DNA of 64,000 bases from Dipteris shenzhenensis (Eukaryota > Polypodiophyta > Polypodiopsida > Gleicheniales). Under the pieces are notes generated by a model that saw only the letters and a list, made by a program, of their open reading frames with translations, was not told the DNA's origin and did no database searches. Shown here piece by piece: positions 23,802-32,815 of this stretch (position 1 is its first letter; each line of letters opens with the position of its first letter). The translations under genes were made by a program, and so were the position numbers. The stretch is taken from the NCBI GenBank assembly GCA_047967505.1, contig CM106539.1. One strand, written 5' to 3'.

Positions 23802-24597
23802 GATGCAACTAGGAAAGTGTGGGCTTATGCTATATATCGAAAGAGCGATGTGTTTTAGGTATTTCAAAAATGGTTGGCTTTTGTTGAAAATTAGTCAAGT
23901 AGAACACTTAAATACCTACGGACTGACAATGGTGGAGAGTATCTCTCATGACTTTCAGCATTTTTGTGATATATGTGGAATCAAGAGGAAGCTCACATCC
24001 TCTCGTCCTCCAGAGCAAAATTTAGTTGTAGACCAGATGAACCGCACCATTCAAGAATGGTTGCAATGTATGCTTTCCAATTCAATTCTTTTTTGTGGTT
24101 TTTGGGCTGAGGCAATGAAGACTGCAATGCATGTGATCAATAGATCACCTAGTAAGAGTTTGGATGGTGGTATTCCTAAATAGGGCAAGCAGCCCTCTTA
24201 CTCTCATTTGCGTATACTTGGGTGTGAGGCATATGCACATGTGCCAAAAGAGCTTTGGAAGAAGCTAGATCCTAAGTCTAGGAAATGCATCTTTCTGTGT
24301 TATGGTGAAAGTGGAGAGATGGGCTATCGTCTCTAGGATCCAGAAGCTATGAAGATCATACAAAGCCATGATGTGGTCTTCAATGAGAAGAAGATGCATA
24401 CGACACCCATAGGGATGTGGAAATGAGGAGAATCACTTTCTAGATGTGAATCCACCTGCACATGTTGATAGATAGCAAGTTGTCCATGCACCAAATGTGT
24501 AGGAAATGGTGCCACTAGGTACTCCCACATGTACACGATCCAGGGTAGATGATGGATCATCTATTGGTGGAAATGATGACCCAAATGTGGTAGATAT
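23802..24597 (+). pseudogene. Family B copy 3 integrase continuation, decayed
   Basis: Continues the frame cut at 17919: ATRKVWAYA-like, then LTMVESISHDFQHFC, the RPPEQNLVVDQMNRTIQEW block that holds the integrase Glu, FWAEAMKTAMHVINRSPSK and a stop at 24181. The later part (LRI.GCEAYAHVPKEL, SRKCIFL) is broken by stops and shifts. Similarity to copies 1 and 2 ends at about 24597. Confidence 0.85.
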
Positions 24598-24904
24598 CAT
24601 TTTCCTTATGACCCTTCTCTCTCTACCTTTTTTTCTAAGTACCCCCCTGCCCTTCCCCCAATACACACAAATACTATCCTCTTTCCCCCCTTTTTCATTC
24701 AATTTCCCCCTTCTTTTTGCCCCCTATTTTCCTCCACCTTTTCCCTATTTTTCTCTTTCATTCCCCTATTTCCCCCCTGTTTGATCCCCTATTTTCCCTA
24801 TTTTTCTCCTAGAACCATATTCTTTCCCCATCTTTCTCCTATTCCCCCCCCCCTTTTTCCACTTTTTTTCTCTATTCCCCCTAATTTTTCTCTACTTTTT
24901 TCTC

Positions 24905-24947
<43 letters not shown>

Positions 24948-24998
24948 TCTATTTACACCCTCCTCCCATTCAACTCCCTTCTCTCCCTACTTCTCTAA

Positions 24999-25031
<33 letters not shown>

Positions 25032-25486
25032 TCTTCTTCTATTTACACCCTCCTCCCATTCAACTTCCTTCTCTCCCTACTTCTCTAACTCTCACTCCTT
25101 TTACCCTTCTCTCATGAGTCTCCCCAACCTACCCCATCTAACTAAACCACTCCCAAACACCACCCCTAACTAGTCTCTTCCTTTTCCCCCCCCCTAAGTA
25201 CTCTCCCTATCTAACCATCTAACTATAAGCTATCTCCCTAACTACCCCTCCTCAAGTGTTGCTCTTTCGACTCGCGACGTTCACCCTCTCTCCTTGCTCT
25301 TCCGACTCCCAAAGTTCGCACTCCCATCCAAGCCATCATGACGCCTCTTTCCCCTCCATGGTGTAATCAACTACCAACTAGTTACACACCTACTTAAACC
25401 CCCCCTCCCCCTCTCCCTTTCCACCTTGTGCGAGTGCACAATGGAAATCTATGGGAAGGGAGAGAAGGAGCAAAATAGGAGCCAGT
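24598..25486. repeat. Long pyrimidine-rich tract with CT microsatellites
   Basis: From about 24600 to 25250 the plus strand is overwhelmingly C and T, with CT runs at about 24907-24943 and 25001-25033. The block TCTTCTATTTACACCCTCCT and its surroundings repeat with a 90-bp period. Frames rich in Phe, Pro, Ser and Leu across it are composition artefacts. From 25250 to 25486 no gene is seen. Confidence 0.75.
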
Positions 25487-25560
25487 AGTTTGGTGGGTGC
25501 AAGATCACCCTAATCTTTTGTATGATCTTATTTATATGTTTGAGTATTATGTACCATATT
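25487..25560 (-). repeat. Divergent family B-like LTR scrap
   Basis: AGTTTGGTGGGTGCAAGATC, then CACCCTAATCTT and TTATTTATATGTTTGAGTAT, match the central part of the family B LTR in minus orientation with substitutions and small deletions. No coding remnant of family B adjoins it, so it is an isolated relic or belongs to a related family. Confidence 0.6.
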
Positions 25561-25627
25561 CCTCTGGCAAAATACACTTAGAGGGTCTATTAAAAAGGCA
25601 CTATTTATTTTTCTTAGGTCACCTGAG

Positions 25628-25814
25628 CACTAACACTTATAGAGTGCTATAAAGGAAAGGGTTAGATGCCCTAACCCTAACCCTAAATGGGTTTGTATAT
25701 ATTCTACATTTTCAACTAAATTTAGTGTACATTTAGTCATTTGTGGTGTGCTCTCTAGCTGTGCCCTCTCTCCTCATCTCCACTCTTCTCCTCTCCCCTC
25801 TTCATATTTTGTCA
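25628..25814 (+). repeat. Family A LTR, 3' portion
   Basis: Plus orientation. It starts within the LTR at GAGCACTAACACTTATAGAG, has TATAAAG (25648-25654), a CCCTAA-type telomere-like run (25669-25687) and ends TTTTGTCA at 25814. The first roughly 70 bp of the LTR, with the G-box pair, are missing. The primer site follows directly. Confidence 0.85.
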
Positions 25815-26926
25815 TGGTATCACAGCATGGTTCTACCTTTTGTTGAGGCGTCATCCTTGTGAGAGAGATTGAGTGATTGAGAGATTGAGCGAACGAGTGT
25901 TTTCATTCTTTCATTCCATCGATGAGAGAAAATTTTCGTCCATTTGAGAGGAATTTCCATCCATTTGATTGAAAGAGATCTCCATTCTATCATTGAGAGA
26001 TTGTGAGAGTTCTTTAAGAGAGAGATCTCCTTCCTCATTTCTAGAGTGATTCTCTAAGAGATTTCCATTTGTAAGAGAGTTCTTTGAGATCATTTCTTAT
26101 TCATTTAATTGAGAGATCTGTGGTGAGAGAGGTTCTTCTCCGTTGACAAAGAGAGAGAACTAGAACTACCAAGGTCTCCTCCACCACCCAGACCATGAGA
26201 TCTTGAGAGGAAGAGCACTCCTTATAGTGCCATCAACGAGCAGCCTAGCAACAAATAATGCCATTGGGCTATCCCACAGCTGGCTAAACCTTCAGTAGTC
26301 AAGGTGGTAGGCAGTCTCTAGCCATCGACTTCCTTCTCAAACCCTAAGGCGAAAGCCACCTACGACCTACTCCTTGGCTCTCCATAGCTCCTGCAAGGAT
26401 TCCCTCATAGAGTCCAAACATAGTGCCCCCAGCGAGCCACCTCCTTCAATGAACAACAAGCGACCAACAACTTCAACATCTTATAGCATCAACTGCCCAG
26501 CTAACGGCACTCCTCTCCCTTTTGATGACTCCTTCAACACCAACTACAGTGGCTGACTCGACCTCTCCAGCAACAGGGCCACGACTCTTCCTCCTGCATA
26601 CAAGCAACCATGAGCAACATGGCTTCTATCTATGTCGCCCATCAATGTTGTCCGCCTCTTGCACGATTGTGACCTACTATACAAATGTCTATGCAGAAAT
26701 GCCTATCAGCAAACTACGATAGCTCCTAATCCCAACTCCAAGTGACAACATCAACTAAGCTCCCACGCTCCACGGGCCTCTATAGCCTAGGCTGTGGACA
26801 TCGCCTCCTATGCTCAGCAAGTCCGCCTCAGTGAGCGGCTCCCAAGCAGCCAAACAAATGAACGCTATCAACATACGGGGCTCCAACGATGCCAGACGAT
26901 TCCAACGGTGCCCATGCAGCTACCTC
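25815..26926 (+). other. Primer site and leader following the family A LTR
   Basis: TGGTATCACAGCATGG (25815-25830) is an initiator-Met tRNA primer site with one mismatch. Sequence rich in GAGAGAT-type motifs follows (25860-26160), then a GC-richer part with short open frames (26374-26722) in which I recognise no gag domain. Copy 1 is inserted at 26927, and the interrupted sequence resumes after 32815. Confidence 0.55.
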
Positions 26927-27095
26927 TGTGGGGTTAAAGGTCACTGTGCCTTAACCCCAGTTATGTACAATATTCAAACACATATATAAATGAATGAAAA
27001 AGAAGATTAGGGTGGTTCTGCACCCACCAAACTTGTGTGGCTCTCTGTCTCTCTCTCTCCCTCTTCCGTTCTTGCTTCCGTTGAGAGCACTCTCA
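26927..27095 (+). repeat. Family B copy 1 5' LTR (169 bp)
   Basis: Begins TGTGGGGTTAAAGG and ends GAGCACTCTCA. Imperfect inverted arms GGGGTTAAAGG/CCTTAACCCC (26930-26958) lie at the start, and TATATAAA at 26983-26990 is the likely TATA box. The end forms an inverted repeat, GTTGAGAG-CA-CTCTCAAC, that extends two bases beyond the LTR towards the primer site. Confidence 0.95.
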
Positions 27096-27097
27096 AC

Positions 27098-27110
27098 TGG
27101 TATCAGAGCC
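27098..27110 (+). other. Primer-binding site, copy 1
   Basis: TGGTATCAGAGCC, two bases after the LTR, is the standard plant Copia site complementary to the initiator-Met tRNA 3' end. Confidence 0.95.
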
Positions 27111-28523
27111 CGGGTGATCTAGCTGAGCGTGCGTGAATGCTTGAAGCTCAGCAGCTCTGTGGGAGGAAGGAGAAGCTCTGTGGGAAGCTTTGTGGGCGAC
27201 TTTACTTGCATCCGAGTATGCAGAGACCTTGGAGGAACATTTGGAAAAGTCACTTTGGCTTTGCGAAGTGGTTTTGAGAGCCTGTTAAGAGCTTTCAAAG
27301 AAAAAGTCGTTTTTTGAGCTTTTTCATGTTCCGTTCGATGACAGAGACTCCGTATTGACTTGTAGAGGCAACTATTGCTTGCTTTTGGTGTCCACATTAC
27401 TTCAAGAGCTTGGAAACACCTTCATTCTTGAATCTGGGATCATTTCATTGGATTTCTGACTCGCTGTGTTAGTTCCTACGTTTTTTGCCCGGGTGTTGGA
27501 ACTCAAGTTTGGAGCAACCATTTGCAGATTTGTCAGTTCCGGTGGACTCAGAAGGTCCTAAAACTTCTATGTTGCTCATCATTCGCACTCCGGTGGAGTT
27601 TACAGATAGCTCTGTTTCAAAAAACGTTTTTTCAGTCCGTATGTTGGACCCAGTGATTGAGACCACGGTTTCCAAAACCATCTGTCCCATTGCGTTCCGG
27701 ACGCCCAAAAACCCCTACCTATCAGTTCTTGCATGATTCGGCGGAGGATTTTCAGAGTTATAAATCTCTGTGTATTCGATTTCGTCTCTCTGTTATGCAA
27801 TTTTCATTCTAAGGTTTTGAAACCTTAGATTTATGCCACATGGCAGTGGATAAGTGTTGACTCCCATTTCTCACTCATCGGTTGGGATTTTGGAGTTCTA
27901 GCAGAAGAGAGATATTTGCATATTTTCTTGCTGAGTCCAATTATGCAATGGCGCCCATGTTTTGAGGCATCTCAGGTTCTATTTTCAGTAGCGCTCATTA
28001 CCGTGGGACTATGATTTCTTGAGCATACCTTATGCAGATCACTCTAGTTGCAGTTTGAGCAGTGTGCGCTCATTCGTGGTATGCATTGGGTTGCAGTGGA
28101 TGATTTATAGGCCATTTAGATGCATTGCGGTCCTTATTGGATGCGCTGATAGGCCCAAATTGCCTTGTGGGATGCTATTTTTTATGGACGCTTTGCACAT
28201 GGATGCTATTTTATGCTGAGGGACAGCTTTGAAACATTGCAGGTGATGCACTGATAGTGCTATGCTCTCTTGGATGAGACATTATTGATGCATATGCCAG
28301 TGGACAGTGTTTATGCTTGAGTCATTTGGCACTTATTGGCATTTTCTTTTGGGCTAGATTTGCTCATATGGATGCATAGTATATGCACATGAGTCAGATG
28401 CTTTGAGCTTTGAGTTTTGGTGATATTTCACTCTATTGTGGCATACACATTTGGGTGCACCTGGTATTTGGTGTGATTCTCTCTTGCAGGCACTAGCATT
28501 TGGGATTTTGCTTCATTTGCATC
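27111..28523 (+). other. Copy 1 leader (1.4 kb) with small open frame
   Basis: Very long for a Copia leader. It is shared with copy 2 and, in its last 0.7 kb, with copy 3. It includes an open frame at 27485-27736 (LEQPFADLSVPVDS ... LLIIRTPVEF) that also exists in copy 2. An acceptor-like TTCTCTCTTGCAG (about 28481-28493) sits about 30 nt before the gag ATG. No strong matching donor was found. Confidence 0.65.
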
Positions 28524-29300
28524 ATGGCATCCTCTTCCATGCCTAAAAAGGAGTTTTTCAGCATTAAAAAGTTTGATAGGACAAACTTTTCTTTGTGGAA
28601 AGAACAGATAAGGGATGTGCTTATTCAAAAGAAGCAGATTAAACCCTTGGCAGGGATTGAAGCTAAGCCTGCAAATATGTCTGAGGATGATTGGAATGAG
28701 TTGGATGCATTAGCAAAGTCTACTATTAGACTTCATCTTGCAGAGTCAGTTTATTTCACAGTAGTAATGAGCAGACTACGGAAGATTTGTGGAAGAAATT
28801 GTGTGCCACTTATGAAAAGGAAACTGCCTCTAATAAAGTTTACCTCATGAAGAGGTTGTTTGAGCTGCAGATGAAGGAAGGGGTCTCCATTGCTTCTCAT
28901 TTGAATGAATTCAATATTATTTTCAGCCAGCTTCAGGCTCAGAAGATGAATTTTGATGCGGAGACTAAGGCAATATTTCTCTTATGTTCATTGCCATCCT
29001 CATGGGATACCTTCCATATAGCTGTCAGTAACTCTGCACCTGGTGGAGTACTGAAATTTGATGATGTTGTGGGTAGCTTGTTGGCCGAGGAGATTAGACG
29101 GAAGTCTATGGATGGCAACAAGCAGGATGCAGCCTTAAATGTGCAAAGGGGTAGATCACAGTTCAGGGGGAAGTCCCAAGAAAGAGGGAAGTCTCGTAGC
29201 AAATCCAGGGCACGAAACATTGAGTGTTACCACTGTGGCAAGAAGGGCCATATGAAAAAGGATTGCTACAAGCTGAAAAAGAGAGCAAAAGGATAAGAAA
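28524..29300 (+). pseudogene. Copy 1 Gag, two frameshifts
   Basis: Starts MASSSMPKKEFFSIKKF. Relative to copy 2, one A is missing around 28766 (AGTAATGAGC instead of AGTAAATGAGC), shifting the frame after FTVV. The correct frame resumes in 28787-29296 (LWKKLCATYEKETASNK ... LPSSWDTF) and includes the zinc knuckle CYHCGKKGHMKKDC. One extra A in the run at 29276-29280 shifts it again just before the link to Pol. Both lesions lie in A-runs, so sequencing error is possible. Confidence 0.9.
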
Positions 29301-29360
29301 AAGAATGCAAATTGGGGTGCAAATCAAAAGGAAGAGAGTCCAAGGGAGGACAAAGGAAAA

Positions 29361-32300
29361 GTGAAGATCGAGGAGATCAATGCAGTCACACATGATAGTG
29401 ACAATGATGTTCTCTTCATGTCTACTTCATCTGCAGAGTTGCCTGCCACTTCAGATGATGCATATTCCCAGGATTGGATTTTGGATTCTGGTGCTTCATT
29501 CCATGTTACTCCCCATAGGGAATGGTTCTCCACTTATGACAGTGGAAAGACAGGTTGTGTGCATCTTGGAAATGACTATGCATGTGACATAGTGGGAGCA
29601 GGTGACATAAAGTTTTCTTTTGCAAATGGGTCTGCATTTGTTTTGAAACATGTGAGACATGTGCCTAAGCTGACCAAGAGTCTTATTTCAATGGGTCAGC
29701 TAGATGATGCTAGTTTTCACACCACTTTTGGCTTTCAAAGTTGGAAAATTCAAAAGGGCTCTATGCTTTTGGCCAGGGGTGCCAAGTGTGGGACTTTGTA
29801 TCCCTTACATGTATCAGGGGTATTTGATCATGTTGTTGCAATAACCGAGCAGCCAAGCACTTCTTTGTGGCATTGCAGGTTGGGGCACATGAGCCAGAAT
29901 GGAATGAAACTCTTATGCCGTTTGGGTTATGTACCGCATTTGAGTTTCTCTGATTTTGAATTTTGTGAGCACTGTCTCTATGGGAAGCAGACTAAATCAA
30001 CCCATAAAAGAAGGGGAAAGAAAGAGTTTGAAATGCTTGATTTGGTGCATTCAGACGTATGTGGTCCCATGCCTACACAGTCATTAGGCGGGGCTGAATA
30101 CTATGTGACATTCATTGATGATGCAACTAGGAAAGTGTGGGCTTATGCTATAGCTCGGAAGAGTGATGTGTTCCAGGTATTTCAGAAATGGCTGGCCTTG
30201 GTTGAGAATCAGTCAGGTAGAACACTTAAATGCCTACGGACTGACAATGGTGGAGAGTATCTCTCTCATGACTTTCAGCATTTCTGTGATACTCGTGGGA
30301 TTAAGAGGGAGCTTACATCCCCTCGTACTCCAGAGCAAAATCCAGTTGCAGAAAAGATGAACTGTACCATTCAAGAAAGGTTGCAATGCATGCTTTCCAA
30401 TGCAAGTCTTTCTGGTGGTTTTTGGGCTGAGGCAATGAAGACTGCAGTGCATGTGATCAATAGATCACCTAGTAAGAGTTTGGATGGTGGTATTCCTGAA
30501 GAGGCATGGAGTGGAAAGAAGCCCTCTTACTCTCATTTGCGTATATTTGGGTGTGAGGCATATGCACATGTGCCAAAAGAGCTTCGAAAGAAGCTAGATC
30601 CTAAGTCTAGGAAATGCATCTTTCTAGGTTATGGTGAAAGTGGAGAGATGGGCTATCGTCTCTGGGATCCAGAAGCAAAGAAGATCATACGCAGCCATGA
30701 TGTGGTCTTCAATGAGAAGAAGATGCATAAGGCACCCATGAGGGATGTGGAAATGAGGAGAATCACTTTCCAGGATGTGAATCCACCTGCATATGTTGAT
30801 AGGCAGCAAGCTGTCCATGCACCAAATCTGCAAGAAATGGTACCACCAAGTACTCCCACAGGTATACAATCAAGGGTAGATGATGGATCATATATTGGTG
30901 GAAATGATGAGCCAAATGTGGCTGATATGCAGGTGGGACAACAAGCTGAAATGCCCTTGAGAAGATCCACGAGAGTGTCTAGACCGCCTGATAGGTTTGT
31001 TCCAGGGGTAGACTATGTGATGCTTACTGATTGCGGGGAGCCTTCTTGCTACAAAGAGGCTATGATGCGTGAGGATCAACGCAAGTGGGAGTATGCTATG
31101 CAATCAGAGATGAGTTCACTTATGAAGAATAAGACTTGGGACTTGGTTTCTTTGCCACATGGAAAGAAAGCATTGCCATGTAAATGGGTCTACAAAATGA
31201 AGGTCACAGATGATGATGTGCCTAGGTACAAGGCCCATTTGGTTGCTAAAGGGTTCAAGCAAGAGAAGGGTGTGGACTTTGATGAGATATTCTCTCCGGT
31301 TGTGAAGATGACCACACTTAGATGCATGCTTGGACTAGTGGCAGTAGAGGATATGGAGCTTATGCAAATGGATGTCAAGACAGCTTTCTTGCATGGGGAT
31401 TTGCATGAGGAAATTTACATGGTGCAGCCGGAAGGCTTTGAAGAAAAGGGCAAAGAGCATTTAGTTTGCAAGCTGAAAAAGAGTCTCTATGGTCTTAACC
31501 AAGCGCCTAGAGAATGGTATCAGAAGTTTGATGCTTTCATTCGGTCCCAGGGTTTTAGAAGGAGTGAAATTGATCACTGCCTCTACACTAAAAGGGCTAA
31601 GGATAATAGCCTGGTACTCCTAGCACTATATGTGGATGATATGCTATTGGCTAGCAAGAATATTTATGAGCTAGATGCATTAAAGGCCAAGTTGCATGAG
31701 GCCTTTGATATGAAGAATTTGGGACTTGCAGGTCATATTCTTGGTATGCGCATCACGCGTGATCGGAGTAGAAAACTCCTTTGGCTTTCACAAAAAGAGT
31801 ATGTTACAAAAGTATTGCAGCGTTTCAATATGGAGGGGGGGAAGGCAGTGAGTACTCCATTGCCTCCATATGTGAAACTGAGTCATACAGATAGTCCCAA
31901 ATCAGAAGAGGAGAGGGCCATGATGGCCAAGGTTCCTTATGCATCAGCAGTTGGGAGTCTTATGTATGCTATGATAGCTACTAGACCAAACATTGCATTT
32001 GCAGTGGGAGTTGTTAGCCGGTATATGGCTAATCCAGGAAAGAGGCATTGGGAGGCAGTTAAGTGCATCATGAGGTACATGAAGGGTACCAAGGAGATGT
32101 GCATTTGCTTTGGTAAAGGAGACATGCGTGTACTTGGATACACAGATTCAGACTATGCAAGGCATGTGGATAGTAGGAGATCCACTTCTGGTTATGTGTT
32201 CACCTTTGCAGGTGGTGCAGTGTCGTGGATGTCTCGCGCACAGAAGTGCGTTGCTTTGTCTACCACACAGGCTGAGTATGTTGCAGCCACAGAGGGTTGC

Positions 32301-32588
32301 AAGGAGGCTATATGGCTTGATTGGCTAGTGGGAGATTTGGGGATTCATACAGGTGTACCGACATTGCATAGTGATTCCATGAGTGCTATTCAGCTAGCAC
32401 GGAATCCGGTCTTTCATGCAAAGACCAAACACATTGAGGTCAGGTACCATTTCATCAGGGAGGTACTTGAGGACAAGCGCATAGAGCTTGTCAAGGTTCA
32501 TACAGATGATAACCCTGCAGATATGCTGACGAAGAGTCTACCTAGTCAGTGGTTTGAGTATTGTCATGTATTGATGGGCATTGGATAG
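29361..32588 (+). CDS. Copy 1 Copia Pol: protease, integrase, RT, RNase H (intact frame)
   Basis: A 1,075-codon open frame running from the Gag-protease linker to the natural stop. Protease DSGA is at 42-45. The integrase zinc site is HCRLGH (171-176) with CEHC (202-205), and the catalytic residues are D232, D295 (RTDNGGEY) and E331, giving D-x35-E spacing. The integrase C-terminal block (GYRLWDPEAKKII) is near 431-443. RT runs about 592-840 with LALYVDD (catalytic YVDD 757-760). RNase H has D929 (TDSDYA), E972 (QAEY) and D1005. All catalytic residues I can check are present. In a working element this would be one polyprotein with Gag; here the first ATG at 29361 is only the first Met after the second gag frameshift. 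It would act in virus-like particles and the nucleus. It is the best-preserved retrotransposon coding region in the window. Confidence 0.95.
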   Translation: MKIEEINAVTHDSDNDVLFMSTSSAELPATSDDAYSQDWILDSGASFHVTPHREWFSTYDSGKTGCVHLGNDYACDIVGAGDIKFSFANGSAFVLKHVRHVPKLTKSLISMGQLDDASFHTTFGFQSWKIQKGSMLLARGAKCGTLYPLHVSGVFDHVVAITEQPSTSLWHCRLGHMSQNGMKLLCRLGYVPHLSFSDFEFCEHCLYGKQTKSTHKRRGKKEFEMLDLVHSDVCGPMPTQSLGGAEYYVTFIDDATRKVWAYAIARKSDVFQVFQKWLALVENQSGRTLKCLRTDNGGEYLSHDFQHFCDTRGIKRELTSPRTPEQNPVAEKMNCTIQERLQCMLSNASLSGGFWAEAMKTAVHVINRSPSKSLDGGIPEEAWSGKKPSYSHLRIFGCEAYAHVPKELRKKLDPKSRKCIFLGYGESGEMGYRLWDPEAKKIIRSHDVVFNEKKMHKAPMRDVEMRRITFQDVNPPAYVDRQQAVHAPNLQEMVPPSTPTGIQSRVDDGSYIGGNDEPNVADMQVGQQAEMPLRRSTRVSRPPDRFVPGVDYVMLTDCGEPSCYKEAMMREDQRKWEYAMQSEMSSLMKNKTWDLVSLPHGKKALPCKWVYKMKVTDDDVPRYKAHLVAKGFKQEKGVDFDEIFSPVVKMTTLRCMLGLVAVEDMELMQMDVKTAFLHGDLHEEIYMVQPEGFEEKGKEHLVCKLKKSLYGLNQAPREWYQKFDAFIRSQGFRRSEIDHCLYTKRAKDNSLVLLALYVDDMLLASKNIYELDALKAKLHEAFDMKNLGLAGHILGMRITRDRSRKLLWLSQKEYVTKVLQRFNMEGGKAVSTPLPPYVKLSHTDSPKSEEERAMMAKVPYASAVGSLMYAMIATRPNIAFAVGVVSRYMANPGKRHWEAVKCIMRYMKGTKEMCICFGKGDMRVLGYTDSDYARHVDSRRSTSGYVFTFAGGAVSWMSRAQKCVALSTTQAEYVAATEGCKEAIWLDWLVGDLGIHTGVPTLHSDSMSAIQLARNPVFHAKTKHIEVRYHFIREVLEDKRIELVKVHTDDNPADMLTKSLPSQWFEYCHVLMGIG

Positions 32589-32609
32589 TATGCTCACTGG
32601 TTGTTCTCC

Positions 32610-32641
32610 CTTAAAGGCACATTGTCCTTTAAGTGGGAGGT
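32610..32641 (+). other. Copy 1 stem-loop and polypurine tract
   Basis: Perfect 8-bp arms CTTAAAGG (32610-32617) and CCTTTAAG (32626-32633) enclose 8 nt and run into the polypurine tract AAGTGGGAGG (32631-32640), one base before the 3' LTR. Copy 2 has the same arms. Confidence 0.75.
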
Positions 32642-32810
32642 TGTGGGGTTAAAGGTCACTGTGCCTTAACCCCAGTTATGTACAATATTCAAACACATAT
32701 ATAAATGAATGAAAAAGAAGATTAGGGTGGTTCTGCACCCACCAAACTTGTGTGGCTCTCTGTCTCTCTCTCTCCCTCTTCCTTTCTTGCTTCCGTTGAG
32801 AGCACTCTCA
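32642..32810 (+). repeat. Family B copy 1 3' LTR (169 bp)
   Basis: Matches 26927-27095 except one T for G near 32782. It is followed by the target duplication ACCTC. Confidence 0.95.
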
Positions 32811-32815
32811 ACCTC

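Larger units (their letters stand above)
15810..24597 (+). mobile_element. Ty1/Copia family B, copy 3: old, truncated, interrupted by copy 2
   Basis: Similarity to the copy 1 leader begins abruptly at about 15810 (TTATGCAGATCACTCTAG) and runs through gag and pol to 17919. Copy 2 (17920-23801) then intervenes, and the same integrase frame resumes at 23802 and ends abruptly at about 24597 within the integrase-RT linker. No LTR of its own remains, so both ends are lost. The duplicated pentamer GATGC at 17915-17919 and 23802-23806 marks the insertion of copy 2. Confidence 0.9.
26927..32810 (+). mobile_element. Ty1/Copia family B, copy 1: complete young element
   Basis: A 5,884-bp element flanked by the 5-bp duplication ACCTC (26922-26926 and 32811-32815). 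Its 169-bp LTRs (26927-27095 and 32642-32810) differ at one position by eye (CCGTTC versus CCTTTC). It contains primer site, long leader, gag, protease, integrase, RT and RNase H in Copia order, then the polypurine tract. Pol is open throughout; gag has two single-base frameshifts. Confidence 0.98.

Noticed and set aside
24506-25173. Phe/Pro/Ser-rich open frames
   Set aside because: They arise from the pyrimidine-rich tract and have no motif.
25815-25830. TGGTATCA... motifs as tRNA gene pieces
   Set aside because: They sit directly after LTR ends and match only the tRNA 3' terminus; no cloverleaf sequence is present.
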